Positions 1 to 11,017 are shown, numbered from the stretch's first letter. The stretch: 64,000 bases of DNA from Diphasiastrum complanatum (GCA_029204225.1 CM055093.1:1226117-1290116), one strand, 5' to 3'. Program-made: numbers and translations. The notes: generated by a model from the letters alone, not told the origin.

Positions 1-271
1 TCCATGACTTGCAACTCCACCAAAAGCCTCTTCAACCATAGGATCTCCTTTGTTGTGGATGTTAGTGCCTTGTATTCCGATTCGATAGAGAAATAGTATC
101 TTGCTTTTTGGAAAGCCAAAACACTATACCATTGCAAAGGAAGGTAACAAAAGCACTTGTGGACCTCCTATCCACCTTATCACCTGCAAAATCAGCATCC
201 GAATGCCCTTAAGGTAAGATTAGATCCATCATATAAAATGCCAAAGTTCTTGGTGGCCGAGATGTACCTCA
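1..271 (-). pseudogene. copia RNase H fragment (RLC-1)
   Basis: A minus-strand frame contains ESEYKALTSTTKEILWLKRL, the copia RNase H block that follows the usual SLSS motif, and ends at the window edge on the sequence VELQVM. It is shifted one base relative to the RT frame near position 275, where the conserved RYISATKNFG block changes frame. Intervening stops show that it is decayed. The catalytic centre cannot be judged because the rest lies outside the window. Confidence 0.75.
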
Positions 272-1498
272 ACGCCCTTTTGCATTTTTCCAATGACAAA
301 CCAATGGATTTTGCATAGATTGGCTTAGTTTACCTACACTATAACTTAGATTAGGTCTAGTTATAGTAAGATAGATCAAGGAGCCTACAAGTCTCCTATA
401 TAGTGTGATGTCCTCAAAGGATGCTTCATCATCACTATTGGAAACTTTTACATTTTGCTCCATAGGAGTTTCTACTCCATTACAATCTTTCATTTCAAAC
501 TTTTCTAAGATAGAAGAAGCATATTTGGATTGACACATCAAACTCAAATCCTTGCCTCTTGAAACTTCTATTCCTAGTATGAAATGAAGATTACCAAGAT
601 CCACCATCTTAAACTCCTTAAACAATGCTATTTTCACTTCTTGTATACCATCAAGATCATTTCCACTAAGGATAATGTCATCAACATAGAAAATGAGAAT
701 GATGATCTTACCATCATTGAATCTTAAGTACAAAGAAGGATCATAAGCACTTACAACAAACTTAATAGAGTTCAAGAAAGTATTCAACCTAGAGTACCAA
801 GCTCTAGGTGCTTGCTTAAGCCCATAAAGGCTTCTTAGCAACAAACACACTTTTTCCTCTTGATCTTCTTTGATGAAGCCCTCGGGTTGCCTCATGAAAA
901 TTTCCTCTTCCAAATATCCATTAAGAAAAGCAATAGTCACATCAAGTTGAAATAGAGGCCAATTGAAAGTAGTTGCAAGAGAAATAATCAACCTTATGGA
1001 AACTAGCTTAGCAACAGGAGCAAAAGTTTCATCAAAATCTACTCCCTTCCTTTACAAGAACCCCTTTGCCACTAGCCTTGCCTTGTGTTTGTTGATGCTC
1101 CCATCTTGATTGTACTTCAATCTATAGATCCATTTGCACTCAAGTGGCTTTCTTCCTTGAGGAAGATCCACAAGCTTCCATGTATGATTCTCGATAAGAG
1201 CATCATACTCCTTTTGCATGGCATCCCTCCATTCTTGTGACTCCATAGCCTCTTCAAAGCAGCTTGGCTCATCAAACATAGAAGTTAGAAAAGTGTAAGA
1301 GGTAAGTGAATGAAGATCTTCCCTTTGTTCACCTTTGGCAACATAGGTGAGCCTTGAGGGCTTGGCCTTCCTTCTTGTAGATCTCCTTGGAGTCCTTGGA
1401 TCATGAGATGGATCTTCAAGATCTTGATCATATGTAGGCTCCTCCTCAAGCCTTACAAGATCCTTGAAATAAGATGGATTAGAAGCTTTCTCATTCAA
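269..1498 (-). pseudogene. copia reverse transcriptase (RLC-1), one internal stop
   Basis: The domain starts with the integrase-RT linker and the RT entry motif ([19 protein letters not shown], then [10 protein letters not shown] and KARLVAKGF). It continues through AFLNGYLEEEIFMRQPEGF and LYGLKQAPRAWY to the catalytic YVDD box (FYVDDIILSGND) and the LGIEVSR and RLVGSLIYL blocks. A stop at 1052-1054 sits where copia proteins normally have Gln after KGF, so a CAA or CAG to TAA change is the simplest reading. The YVDD aspartates are intact. The frame is lost at about 275 before RNase H. Not functional as it stands. Confidence 0.9.
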
Positions 1499-1513
1499 GT
1501 TGTAGTAGTTACC

Positions 1514-2362
1514 TTAATCAAAAGTAACATCTCTACTCACTAAAATCTTCTTAGTGATTGGATTATAGACTCTATATCCTTTGCTATTTTCAGCATAACC
1601 AACAAAGATCCCTTTAATAGAAGTAGGATCATCCTTTTTTTTTGTATCTAATGCTTGAAAAACATAGCAAGTAGATCTGAAAATTCTTAGATCTTTAAGA
1701 TTCGGCTTCTTACAAAATAGAGCCTCGTAAGATGTTATGCCTCCAATGGGCTTACATGGCAATCTATTACACAAATAAGTTGCACAAATAATAGCCTCTC
1801 CCCAAAAGGACTTAGGTAGAGATGCATCTAACCTCAAAGCCTTAGCACACTCACAAAGTGTTCTATTCATCCTCTCGGCTATACCATTTTGTTGAGGACT
1901 ATAAATACATGTAAGTTCTCTCTTAATGCCATTGGATTTACAAAACTCGATCATCTTGGTGGAGATATACTCTCCGCCATTATCACTCCTCAATACTTTA
2001 ATTCTAGCATCAAGTTGATTTTCAACTAGAGTTTTGAACTTAACAAAATCTTCAAATACTTTACTTTTGGAATCCAAAAATTCAATCCAAGTGTATCTAG
2101 AGTAATCATCAATAAAAGATACATACATAGATGCACCTCCATTAGATTCTTGAGAAAAAGAGTGCACATTACTATGAATAAGATCTAATGCTTTTATAGA
2201 TCTAGTGGAAGAGATATCAAAAGGTAGCTTGTGTGCCTTTGAGAGGCTACAAGCTTCAAAACTTTTTCCACACTCTGAGAGTGTCTTTGGAAGGCCAAGA
2301 GCAAGATCCTTGGTGCGTAGCATCTCCATAGATTTGAAGTTGGGGTGGCCCAACCTTTTATG
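1514..2362 (-). pseudogene. copia integrase (RLC-1)
   Basis: The frame begins inside the zinc-binding GAG-pre-integrase region (KRLGHPNF) and runs through the core. It has the first Asp region (LIHSNVHSF, where Asn replaces the usual Asp of HSD), then FIDDYSRYTWIEFL, then VLRSDNGGEYIS with the second catalytic Asp, and SPQQNGIAERMNRTL with the catalytic Glu. The C-terminal block GYRVYNPITKKILVSRDVTF is typical. The N in HSN suggests loss of the first catalytic Asp. A stop at 1514-1516 separates it from the RT frame; related proteins have an acidic residue here. Confidence 0.9.
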
Positions 2363-3677
2363 TCAAAGCTCCACTTGATTGAGCTCCTCCTTCACCATGT
2401 TCACACTTCCAAGAAAAACATTAGCATCTAGCTTAAAAGGCCTTTCTTGCTTGAATCCCTTTACAATGCAAGTATTATTCATCATTATGGAGCAAACACC
2501 TTGCTTAAAATGGACATCTAAGCCATCATCCATCAATTGTCCTACGCTTAACAAATTCTTAGTGAGTGTAGGAACATAGAGTACATTATCAAGATCTACT
2601 CTTTTAGAGGATCCAAGACTTAAGGAGATAGATTCCACTCCATCTATTCTACATTCTTGATCACTTGCTATTAGGAGAGACTTTTTACAACCTACAAAAG
2701 GTACAAGAGTTGAGAAAAAATCCTTTTGGAATGTCATGTGGGAACTAGCCCCACTATCAATCCACCATGTGTCATTGGAGTAGCTCTTTGATGTTGATGT
2801 AGAAGCCATCAAGGATGAATCCACTTCATCCTCATCTTCCTCAAGAGTGAGGTTGCCTTGTTTGCTCTCTCCTTGTGCATTCTTCTTCTTGAAACACTCA
2901 GATGCAAAGTGCCCCTTCTTTTCACAAAAGAAGCACTTGAGTTTGGCTTTGTTCTTCTTTCCACCTTTGGAGCTTGATGGTTGATCATCATTCTTGGTCT
3001 CCTTGTGTTGGATCTTCTTCTTTGACTTTTCCTTTCCCTTGCTTGAGAAGTTGGCCTTCTCATCACCATCATACAACTTTAAGGATCCAATCCTTTGCTT
3101 GACATGAAGGATCCTACTCTCCTCGGCCACAAGCACATTATGGAGCTTGTCAATGGAAGGTAGTGCATCTTGAATAGCAAAGCTTTGTACAAGATTGGAG
3201 AACTCATCTCCAAGACCATTCAAAATGATTTGAACAAGTTCATCATCATGAATACCCTCACTAATGATGGAAAGTTCTTTGTTGAGAGATTTTATTCTCA
3301 AGACATACTCTTGAGCACTCTCATCACTCCCTTTAATGCATTGAAGGAACTTTGTTTCTAATCATAAGCACTCTAGAGGTATTTTTGGATTCATAAATCC
3401 CTTTAAGGTAGTTCCATGCCTCCTTGGCCGAGGTACAAGATGCCACTTCCTTTAGAAGTTCATTACTAACATTCATTTTCAAGCAATGTAATGCTAGTCT
3501 AGCTCTCTTTTTGTACCTCACTTGATCTTGTCCTCCTTGAGGTTCTTCTTTCTCTCCTATGACAAGATCAAACATATCTTGGAGCACAAGTAGTGACTCC
3601 ATTCTTACTTTCCAAGTTGAATAATTATTAGAATTTAGCCTTTCACTAGCCTCAAGAAGATAGGCTCCAATATTCAA
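2363..3677 (-). pseudogene. copia gag and aspartic protease (RLC-1)
   Basis: The gag N-terminus (NYSTWKVRMESLL, LKMNVSNELLKEV, KEAWNYLKGIYE) is in one frame at 3333-3677. The remainder, in another frame at 2363-3301, holds the zinc knuckle CFFCEKKGHFASEC and the protease active site WWIDSGASSHMT. A one-base shift near 3345 separates the halves. The protease frame ends at 2363-2365 in TGA where copia proteins have Trp (the LWH motif), so TGG to TGA is likely. No good ATG is visible at the gag start: an in-frame stop precedes the first gag residues. Confidence 0.88.
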
Positions 3678-3689
3678 AGGCTCTCCCTT

Positions 3690-4249
3690 CTTCCTTTCTC
3701 AGAATTTAGCTAAAATGCAACTCTCTTGAATCTCACTAGACCCAAGAAGCAATATCTATAATAATCTTGAACTGAAAAAGATTTGGGAAAATGTATTCTA
3801 CACAATCTATTCACTTAGGAGCTTGGATTTGACTCTTGGAAGTGCCAATGCCCTTCAATGGTGTTTAGAATGGTTTTAGTTTCACTCTTGAACTAAAAAA
3901 CATAAGCCTTAAACTCTCTCTCAAGGATTTGTAGGTTTAATAAGCTTTTAACACCATTTACTCATCAAATTTATAAAGGAAACAATAGTTTTTCATAAGC
4001 ACATCACTAGTTTCACTCTACACAACTTGTTTGAAGCTCAAATATTGAAAAAACACAAAGTTTTGGTGAAAGTACAACTCCAGCAGCCTCTCACATGTGT
4101 GAGAAGTACATCTAAACTTTCCACACTAATCTGAACCTCAACATTACAAGTAAACTATTAGAAAAGGTCGTCCTCCTTCAAAATGAATCTAGCGCCAATG
4201 CTTTCACCAAAATGAAGATTTTTGGATCATAACTAAGCTCTTTGACTTG
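3690..4249 (-). other. RLC-1 untranslated leader
   Basis: A-rich sequence between gag and the primer site with no coding potential. It includes a CACATGTG palindrome at 4092-4099, about 150 bases from the primer site. Confidence 0.7.
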
Positions 4250-4261
4250 GATTTGATACCA
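4250..4261 (-). other. primer binding site (initiator Met tRNA), RLC-1
   Basis: On the minus strand the 12 bases read TGGTATCAAATC. They directly abut the LTR end and match the plant Met-tRNA primer site TGGTATCAGAGC apart from two bases. Confidence 0.85.
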
Positions 4262-4749
4262 TGTCAAATTTCAAAGTACAGGACTAAATTGATATACAAA
4301 TGATCACAAATATTGATTGGTAGCTTGGGATCTTGATCTATATCAAGACTAGCTTCCAAATCTAGCGTCTACTTGACAATCTTTGTGATTCCAAGCAAGA
4401 ACAATCAAATTATGATGACCCACGGCTTCACACGTGTGAAGTACATCTACTGTACAGCCTAATAACAAAGAAATAGTTTACTTAACTTTTACTAAGCATT
4501 CATTCATAAACAAAGTGCTTAAGAGAGTGTAAACATCAAGATTGCTTCAGAAAATCAAGATTTCTCATAATAGCTCAATAATGGATCCATCATGGATCAA
4601 GTACAAAATCACAATAATCTCTCTCTAAGTTACATCCAGCACGTGTGGGATAGCTCATTGTACTCATCCATATCCACTTTGGATAAGATCAATCCACATA
4701 GATGTCAAGATACATCAAAAAACCATGCGAAAATTGCTTAATTCTAACA
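4262..4749 (-). repeat. 5' LTR of RLC-1
   Basis: 488 bp. On the minus strand it starts TGTTAGAATTAAGC and ends AATTTGACA, the canonical TG...CA form of copia LTRs. It contains a perfect 14-bp palindrome TTCACACGTGTGAA at 4427-4440 and a CACGTG at 4640-4645. The flank after it, CCTCG, would be one copy of the target duplication; the partner is off-window. Confidence 0.85.
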
Positions 4750-4886
4750 CCTCGATATAAAATGTCATCCTTTGGACATGCCCAATATTGCTTGTAGTCC
4801 ATCCCAATGTTAGTCAACATTTTTTGTGCCTCATCTCTTTTCTCGAACATGGCATTTTCTTTTGGGAGATTTTGTTTCCCAATAGT
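4750..4886 (-). pseudogene. CACTA (En/Spm) TNP2-like transposase fragment
   Basis: The minus frame reads EAQKMLTNIGMDYKQYWACP and continues KDDILYR. TNP2-type CACTA transposases have a similar block: EAKK, then LG-hydrophobic-Y, then AC-x-ND-x2-L. A plausible splice acceptor (TTTGCAATATACAG) precedes the frame at 4887. RLC-1 interrupts the downstream side. The fragment is short, so the family assignment is tentative. Confidence 0.45.
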
Positions 4887-7540
4887 CTGTATATTGCAAA
4901 AAAAGTCACATTAGAAAATTATCATTAGATGTCTAGATTCTTAAGCTTGTTTCAAAGTAAATATGACAAGTAGAATTTGTTTTTTTTAGCTCAAATAATG
5001 TGTCTCTATTGGTTAGCTAATTTAACTGGAGCATTTTAAGCTTATCCAATTAGGAAAACTAATTAGGTCCTAGGTCACAATTGGCAGTTAGCCATAGTGC
5101 ACTGTCATTCATCCAGTTTGTTGGATTAGTCTCCTTCTTACTAATCGACTCAGTTTTAATCTTCATCCATTGTTTATCCAGTTCTACGGATTTTCCCGTG
5201 TTCTTTTACAGTCTGCAGAATTACAAGTGTTTTTACACAGTCTACAGAAATACACAAAATTTGACAACAGTGTCGCATTTTTGACCTATCAAGATTTACG
5301 AGTAAAAATGCAGTGTCGTCTTTTTTGCATTACACTCCTGAGCATTCTAGCTCACTTCTTAGAGTTGTTTTAGAGATTGCTATTGTGCTACTGCTTATCA
5401 GCATTGCGCTTAATTCAGACTTTCATTTTAGCCGCTCAGAGATAGCATAGAGTACACAACTTCGATCTGTAACTTATTCTACTCATTTACTTGTATTTTG
5501 GTTTCATACTGGATCAATAACGTTTTTATTGCGTTCAGCTTCATCTCAGAATGTATGCGTTTTCTGTAGTTCTTCACGACTAATTATTTGTCTAGCGATT
5601 GGCGAACGATTCACGACAAATTATTTGTCTGATAATTCAATGCATTATTGTTTGGCTACGTAATCACTGTAGTACTGATGATTTCAAAGTTAGTTACTAT
5701 AAGATCAAACATGATTTCTATCACTATTGTTTTTGTTTGAAATTGATAGGCGTAGTCATGCATAGGGAAGATAGTTTATTCTGCCACGCATAGTGACCTG
5801 TGCGGCCCAATGAAGACCGTGTCATACACTTCAATAGCCTATTTGGGATAAGTCAAGTCAATTTGCTGTATCATGATTGCATCAGGAATGCAGATTCCAG
5901 TGATGACAGAGTGTAGATCGTTTGGTTTGGGCCATGGAAGATCTCACCGGTTCACTTGGAGGGATATTGGCATGCACAACCATGTGAGGGACTTGATGGT
6001 GGCTTTGGAATTCACATCTCAGTGTATTCTCAGGGAATGGTTTGGAATCATTCACAGGAGCAACTTGGAGCTAGCTTGGGAGAATACAGATGGGGCACTA
6101 TAGGGTAGTTGCTCAGATCTTCGAGATCGGTGATGGCATTGGGATACTGATAGGGACATGACTACAGGATGACATGGGATGATCATCAAGGGACAACTAT
6201 TACAGATTCGACTTGAGTCATTGGGTAGGACTTACTTGGGCGATTCATGATGGAATTAGAAAACTGAAAATGCAAATGGGCAAAGCGTGAAGCTTTGAGA
6301 GCCAGCTCTAGGATAGAGAGCTGATGGAGATTACATGGTTGGGTGTGATTGGAGGGCAAACACTATGATGAATGTTTTTCTAACGATCTACTAGAGGGGA
6401 CACTAATGGTGAAGACTTAATGGTGTACTCATTTGGGAGTACAAGTTGGCATTACAACAGGGGGCCAGTCATTAGAATTGGCATCAAGCATCTACCATCA
6501 TGGACATGGATAAGCTACCTATAGCTTTCATGCATTTGGCTATATTTGCAGGAGTCTAGGCTTGGCATAGATGTTGGAACCTGTACGGTTCAGATCGACA
6601 GGTGGTGAGATCAGAAAGCCTAGAGGAAGTCACTCAAAGCCAAATACCTCAATACGATCAGGGAGATATTAGTCTCGAGATCCCGTGAGTGGTGACTCAT
6701 GGATGAGCTTGCATTGGCATGATGTCGGGTGGCTCATAGCCAGGGAGAGTGAGCGACACTGCTAGGAGCCAGGAGAGGCCAGTGATGCTTCGACGATCGG
6801 CATGGATAGCAAGATGGTGACCTAGGCACGGGTCAAGCCTACTTGGAGGTAGGTGGCATGGAGTGTACCTAGTGTAGTACATATCTTGAGGGCCCTATCG
6901 AGTTCATTACGGGGTGATGTGGATCCAGCATGGCCCATGGTTGTGAGTCGACAGGGATGGAGATGGTTGCTCAGGGAGTGATAGTTGATACTTTGGCGAG
7001 TGATTAGGTGAACTGCATGGTTATATGCACAGTGATCTCCAGGTTGGTGACACATCTTGTTTCTATCCATCATTATTTTGTAAGCAAGATACAGCCTTTC
7101 GCTAGATCCAGTTGGAGTCTAGTTGCCCTACAGGTGGGGACGGATTCTTGGAGAGCTATTAGCGGGTAATGGGTACTTGATGATCAAATGGCATATGGTA
7201 TAGGATTCTGGAGCTATCCTACCTGATATGCTATGGATGGTGGGTGAGTTGTTCATCACGATAGTGGACCTAGTTTGCATTTGACATTAAGCATGGGAAG
7301 TTGAACCTACATGGGATGTAGGACAAGTAGATCATCATCAGTATCTCTGAGAGATGGGTGAGCTACTCAGGTATAGCCTATGGTGAGGTTTGCATACATT
7401 CATTCATTGAATCCTTGGTAGTCTCTTGTGCTTGGAGCATGGGGAATGGATGGGGATCAGCTTTCAGGGCTTATTATTCAGTTGGATATGCTTGGACGTG
7501 AAGGCATCTTGGTGAAAGGTGTAGTGTGAAGGATTTCAGA
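4887..7540. other. no recognisable gene
   Basis: Only short open frames (64-102 codons) without known motifs. The plus strand of 5860-7500 is G-rich, with long runs of ordinary-looking sequence and scattered stops. It could be the decayed interior of the element whose LTR lies at 7854-8274, but no gag or pol motif or second LTR was found. Confidence 0.5.
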
Positions 7541-7853
7541 TCATTATGATCCAATCCACTTGAAAGATCTTAAATTACAAAGAGAAATACACTACCAATC
7601 TCACCAATGTAGAAAAAATGACATCTACACAAAAAATGAATTCTCCCTAGAATTCTCCTACGACAATCCTTCAGATCTTCCTCGAAGCTCCGATCGAAGA
7701 AACTTTGTTGTCTCTACCATCCGGACTACCGATACCTCATATGGAGTCCTCTCTCCTGAGATGCTTCGAGTGCTATTTTTTTCTGATGAAAGATGCTATC
7801 CCATAGCTCCATCGGATTGTGCATGTCTGCATCACCCTGCCGCTCTGATACCA
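7541..7853 (-). mobile_element. leader and Met-tRNA primer site of a truncated LTR element
   Basis: The primer site GCTCTGATACCA on the plus strand at 7842-7853 reads TGGTATCAGAGC on the minus strand, exactly the plant consensus. It abuts the LTR at 7854. The following minus-strand sequence resembles a copia leader. No gag or pol was found further left. Confidence 0.75.
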
Positions 7854-8274
7854 TGTTAAAATCTCATTAGGATCTAGTACAATATGCAGATCACATCAAT
7901 CAATCACCACAGACACTCCTCACAAGCTCTCAAAGATGACATAACAAAAGCTCTAGATTACAAAGAGAAAACCGTGTCTGACTAAAGGCACCTGTGTCTG
8001 ACTAAAGAGGGCTAAAATACTGACAAACTGAGGACATGCCCCCGAGTATAGCATAATGAAAACAAAATATACTATACATGCTAATTCTCCTATGTGTGGC
8101 TACTCGACTAACCCAAGCAGCCGGCTACGAGATCAATGCCCGTTTGATATGACGATAGTGGGTCACATCCCGATAACAACCAAATATAGTAAAGCTAATT
8201 AAATGTACACTAATTACAATACTGCATTTCAAGCTTACAATAAAAACATATTAGATCAAATCTGATTCTTAACA
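7854..8274 (-). repeat. 5' LTR of a truncated copia-type element
   Basis: 421 bp bounded by TGTTAA and TTAACA on the plus strand, with the primer site on its left, so the element is in minus orientation. Its right edge falls directly against the D-arm of a tRNA-like sequence. No second LTR is visible in the window. Confidence 0.75.
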
Positions 8275-8331
8275 GCTCAATGGTAGAGCACCCCCACCGA
8301 AAATGGGGCAGGTCCTAGGTTCAATCCCTAG
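8274..8331 (+). pseudogene. tRNA-like sequence (Phe-like anticodon GAA), possibly a SINE head
   Basis: Seen: a D-arm with paired GCTC/GAGC (the A-box region); an anticodon arm with stem CCCCA/TGGGG and 7-base loop CCGAAAA; and a T-arm with stem CTAGG/CCTAG around TTCAATC, which contains the B-box GGTTCAATCC. The loop places GAA at the anticodon. Position 33 is C rather than the normal T, and the acceptor stem is missing because an LTR abuts the D-arm. It is either a tRNA pseudogene or the tRNA-derived head of a SINE. Confidence 0.55.
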
Positions 8332-8699
8332 CAATCCCTAGCCCGACCACACACACCAAGTGTAAAAACTTTTCACATAATATCATGCTGAAAATGTAAA
8401 GTACAATATCTTAACTTGCTAATCAATTCCACAAATGCAAAAAACTCAAAGAAATTAGCAAATATCAAGCATATGGATCACCAACAACATTGATAGAAGG
8501 AAAACCAATTTTTTACTCATACACTGATGAAGAATTTATCACATATTTATACATGAGTAGCTCAGATTTGAGCATTTTAGGGATTCTTTGAACTCAAAAT
8601 AACCTAACCCTAATATTAAACTTAAAAGGCCACTTGATCCACCCTAATTAGGGGTCAAGATCTAGAGATCCAAAAACAATGTGAAAATTGTTTTTTTTG

Positions 8700-8899
8700 G
8701 CTCTTACTTTTTCTCTAGCCTATCTATGCACTTTTTGGCCTCTTTTCAAAGGTTCTGTCACAATGTAACATGAAGAATAAATTTCTTGAAAATCTTCCTA
8801 TGCTATTTGGCATTTGTGGCATCCAATTACATGGCCATCTTACCAATTACAAGTCATATGACCAAAAACTAGTCAAGCTAGAATTGTGAAATTGTAATA
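8700..8899 (-). repeat. 3' LTR end of LARD-3
   Basis: This stretch is closely similar to 20554-20726 (for example GGCCTCTTTTCAAAGG and TTACATGGCCATCTTACC occur in both, the first with one change). The LTR edge at 8899 is followed by a minus-strand polypurine tract. The outer (left) boundary could not be placed; TGTAAAAAC at 8363 is one candidate. Confidence 0.6.
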
Positions 8900-8910
8900 C
8901 TCCTCCTCAC
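8900..8910 (-). other. polypurine tract of LARD-3
   Basis: On the minus strand this reads GTGAGGAGGAG directly before the LTR. LARD-14 and RLC-17 carry near-identical tracts (GAGGAGGAG and AGGAGGAG), indicating related priming for plus-strand DNA synthesis. Confidence 0.7.
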
Positions 8911-9328
8911 AATTTAGCTTGATGAGACTATCCTGAATCAAATTATTAATACATGCATAAAAATAACATAATTTTCAGGTTCTTGTTGTGTGGATTGAGT
9001 ATGATCACTCATTGCAATAAGAATATGGTTTGAGCTCCAAGTTCTCAAAATGTAGTGAGATCTCAATAAGGATTGTCTTCAAGATCCGAGCTTTGTCTTT
9101 GGTAGGATATTGAATGAACACCTTGGGCTGAAAAATGAGAGTCTCCTCAAAATAATCATAAAAAATAGCAGCTTTCCATAAGATCTAACTTTGGTATGAA
9201 GCACATATAACCAAAGTTTAAAATGTCACCATCTTGGCTTCATCCAACAAAAAAATGAACTCCAAATTGCCATCCTTCCAAGAAAGGTCTTCATTTTTTG
9301 GAAATTCAAGAGATAATGGATTATAAGA

Positions 9329-10097
9329 TGTTGCCGAAGCTTTTTCTTTTGTTTCGTGTTTGTCCTCTCTTCTGATTCGTGAACAATTTTCTGTCTTTGA
9401 ATTTTCTTTTCGTGCGAAAGCTCTTACGGGATCCCAGACACTCGACTACGCATCACAGAACATGTTTTATACTAGCAATCAAGAGACACAACACAAGGCC
9501 AAGAGATACACGAAATAGAGTGATTATATTGTCAGTTTGGTTTTAGAGCAAGATCATTAGTGTCTCGCTCGTTGGCAGAATGACTCTTTGCTCTTTCACT
9601 GTGTTATGCTCGTTGGTAGACTTTCATGCATAGCTATGGTATTTTTGCTTTCTTACTCTATTTGCTACGTCTCTCTCTGTTTCTTATAGATCTCTGTATT
9701 CACTATCTCTCTCCTTTTTCTCTTCTTGGTTATGACCTAGAGAGGATCGTTTATACCTCCACTGTGTGGAGTTTACAAGATAGCTAAACGTAGAATCACA
9801 AGACTAGTTAATGCTAATCAACTAGTTAGTTAGTCTCCGTTGTTGCTATTCGTTTCAGCTGGGCATGAAGCCCGTTGAGCTGCCAGCTGGCAGCGCATAA
9901 GATTTCTCTCCGTGTGTTTTCGTTCTTTTCATTTTGCATCCATTTTGTGCTTTGCGGTCCTGGAGGTGTGTTTACGATTCGCGATTGATTCGTGAATCGT
10001 TCGTGCTTCGAGTCAAAGACACGTTGACTGTCACGAATTGTTCTCGTTCGACCTTCGTGTCTTGTTCGTGCTGTGACAAAGTTTACCATTTCTGACA
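9329..10097. repeat. solo LTR with TAAGA target duplication
   Basis: 769 bp starting TGTTGCCGAAGC and ending TTTCTGACA. It is flanked on both sides by TAAGA (9324-9328 and 10098-10102). There is no internal domain, so this is a solo LTR left by LTR-LTR recombination. Direction is uncertain; a minus-strand TATAAAC near 9750 slightly favours minus. Open frames inside it are not genes. Its repeated CGTTCGTG and TTCGTG words resemble the LTR family of RLC-13. Confidence 0.88.
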
Positions 10098-10474
10098 TAA
10101 GATGAGGCCTTTTAATCCTTCTTTGAAACTCCAATCAAATTAGTAGTGATCACTATTTCATCATCATAAGATATAGGATAAAAAACAATGTTCATACTAG
10201 CATCATCAAAGGACATTGTCAAATTCAGGACATGTTTTCTATCAAACATAAAGTAAGAGGAGTAAAGGGAGATATGAATAAACTCCATTGCTGCTCCTTT
10301 CTCTTTACTCAAGCCTTCATAATGATGTAGATTTTAGGTCTCCTTTTCCTTGAGACAAGTGCTCCTTTCGGGTTCCTCCTTGATGTCTTTTTCTTTCATC
10401 ATGCCCACTTCCTCTTGGTGTTGATGATGAAAACATGGATCCAAACCATGATCTCCTTCTAGAATCTCAAGAAC

Positions 10475-11017
10475 TTAGTTTTTAAGTCTCGAAACTTGAA
10501 TGTTTTCTTTCTCAACACGATAATGTTTCAAGTCAACAAAACAATCACAAAGATGATTTATGCCAAATTGACTAGTCCTCAATTGCTTACCACTAGCAAT
10601 TTGCATTACATGCTTGTTGAACTTGAAGCTAGTGATGCCAAATACTCTTGTATGGGGATAAGTGTTCTTCAAGGATGATTCACTTACTCTCGTACAAGGT
10701 TCACAATATGCCTCTTTGAAAATGAAGTCACAATCTTTCAACTTATGAATGAAAACATCATGCTTACTTCTAGCACATTTAAGAGTAAGTAGACATGACA
10801 ACCACCTTGCATTCCATACTTTAAAATTCAAAGCAAATTCATTACAAACTTTGACAAATGAAGTACAAAATGTACCCCCCTCTCCAACTTGCATTTCCTT
10901 GTCCACAAAAATGAGCATTGATAGCTCCATCTTTGCTCTTGTGGCTCTCTTTGAAATAGTTGAAGCTCTCGAGTTTTTCTCCTCCTCTTGATCAAGCTCC
11001 TCCTTGATCTCAACCAT
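10475..11017 (-). pseudogene. unknown repeat protein of LARD-3
   Basis: 180 codons, not recognised as any known family. It contains a block (CTRVSESSLKNTYPHTRVFG, preceded by DVFIHKLKDCDF) that matches two blocks in LARD-14 (LLMRVSESS-KDTYLHNEVF and LLMRISEAS-VDTYIHKQVV). The N-terminal part is acidic (EIKEELDQEEEK). Because homologues occur in two independent LTR elements beside no pol genes, it is probably an element-borne protein rather than a host gene. Its function is unknown. Confidence 0.5.

Larger units (their letters stand above)
1..4749 (-). mobile_element. RLC-1, degenerate Ty1/copia retrotransposon, 3' end outside window
   Basis: Seen: in minus-strand order, a 5' LTR, a Met-tRNA primer site, gag with a zinc knuckle, an aspartic protease, integrase, reverse transcriptase and RNase H. 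Protease-integrase-RT order defines Ty1/copia. The 3' LTR is not present, so the element continues beyond base 1. Coding is broken by at least three in-frame stops (1052, 1514, 2363) and two frameshifts (near 275 and 3345). Its gag resembles that of RLC-17 (motifs MESLLVLQD against MESILILQD; NVSNELL against NVSNEIL), so the two are related families. The flank on the LTR side is a CACTA-like coding fragment. Confidence 0.93.

Noticed and set aside
8274-8331. Functional tRNA-Phe gene
   Set aside because: The acceptor stem is missing and C is at position 33, so it cannot be a working tRNA.
9826-10134. Minus-strand 102-codon frame
   Set aside because: It lies across the solo LTR edge and has no domain; chance frame.
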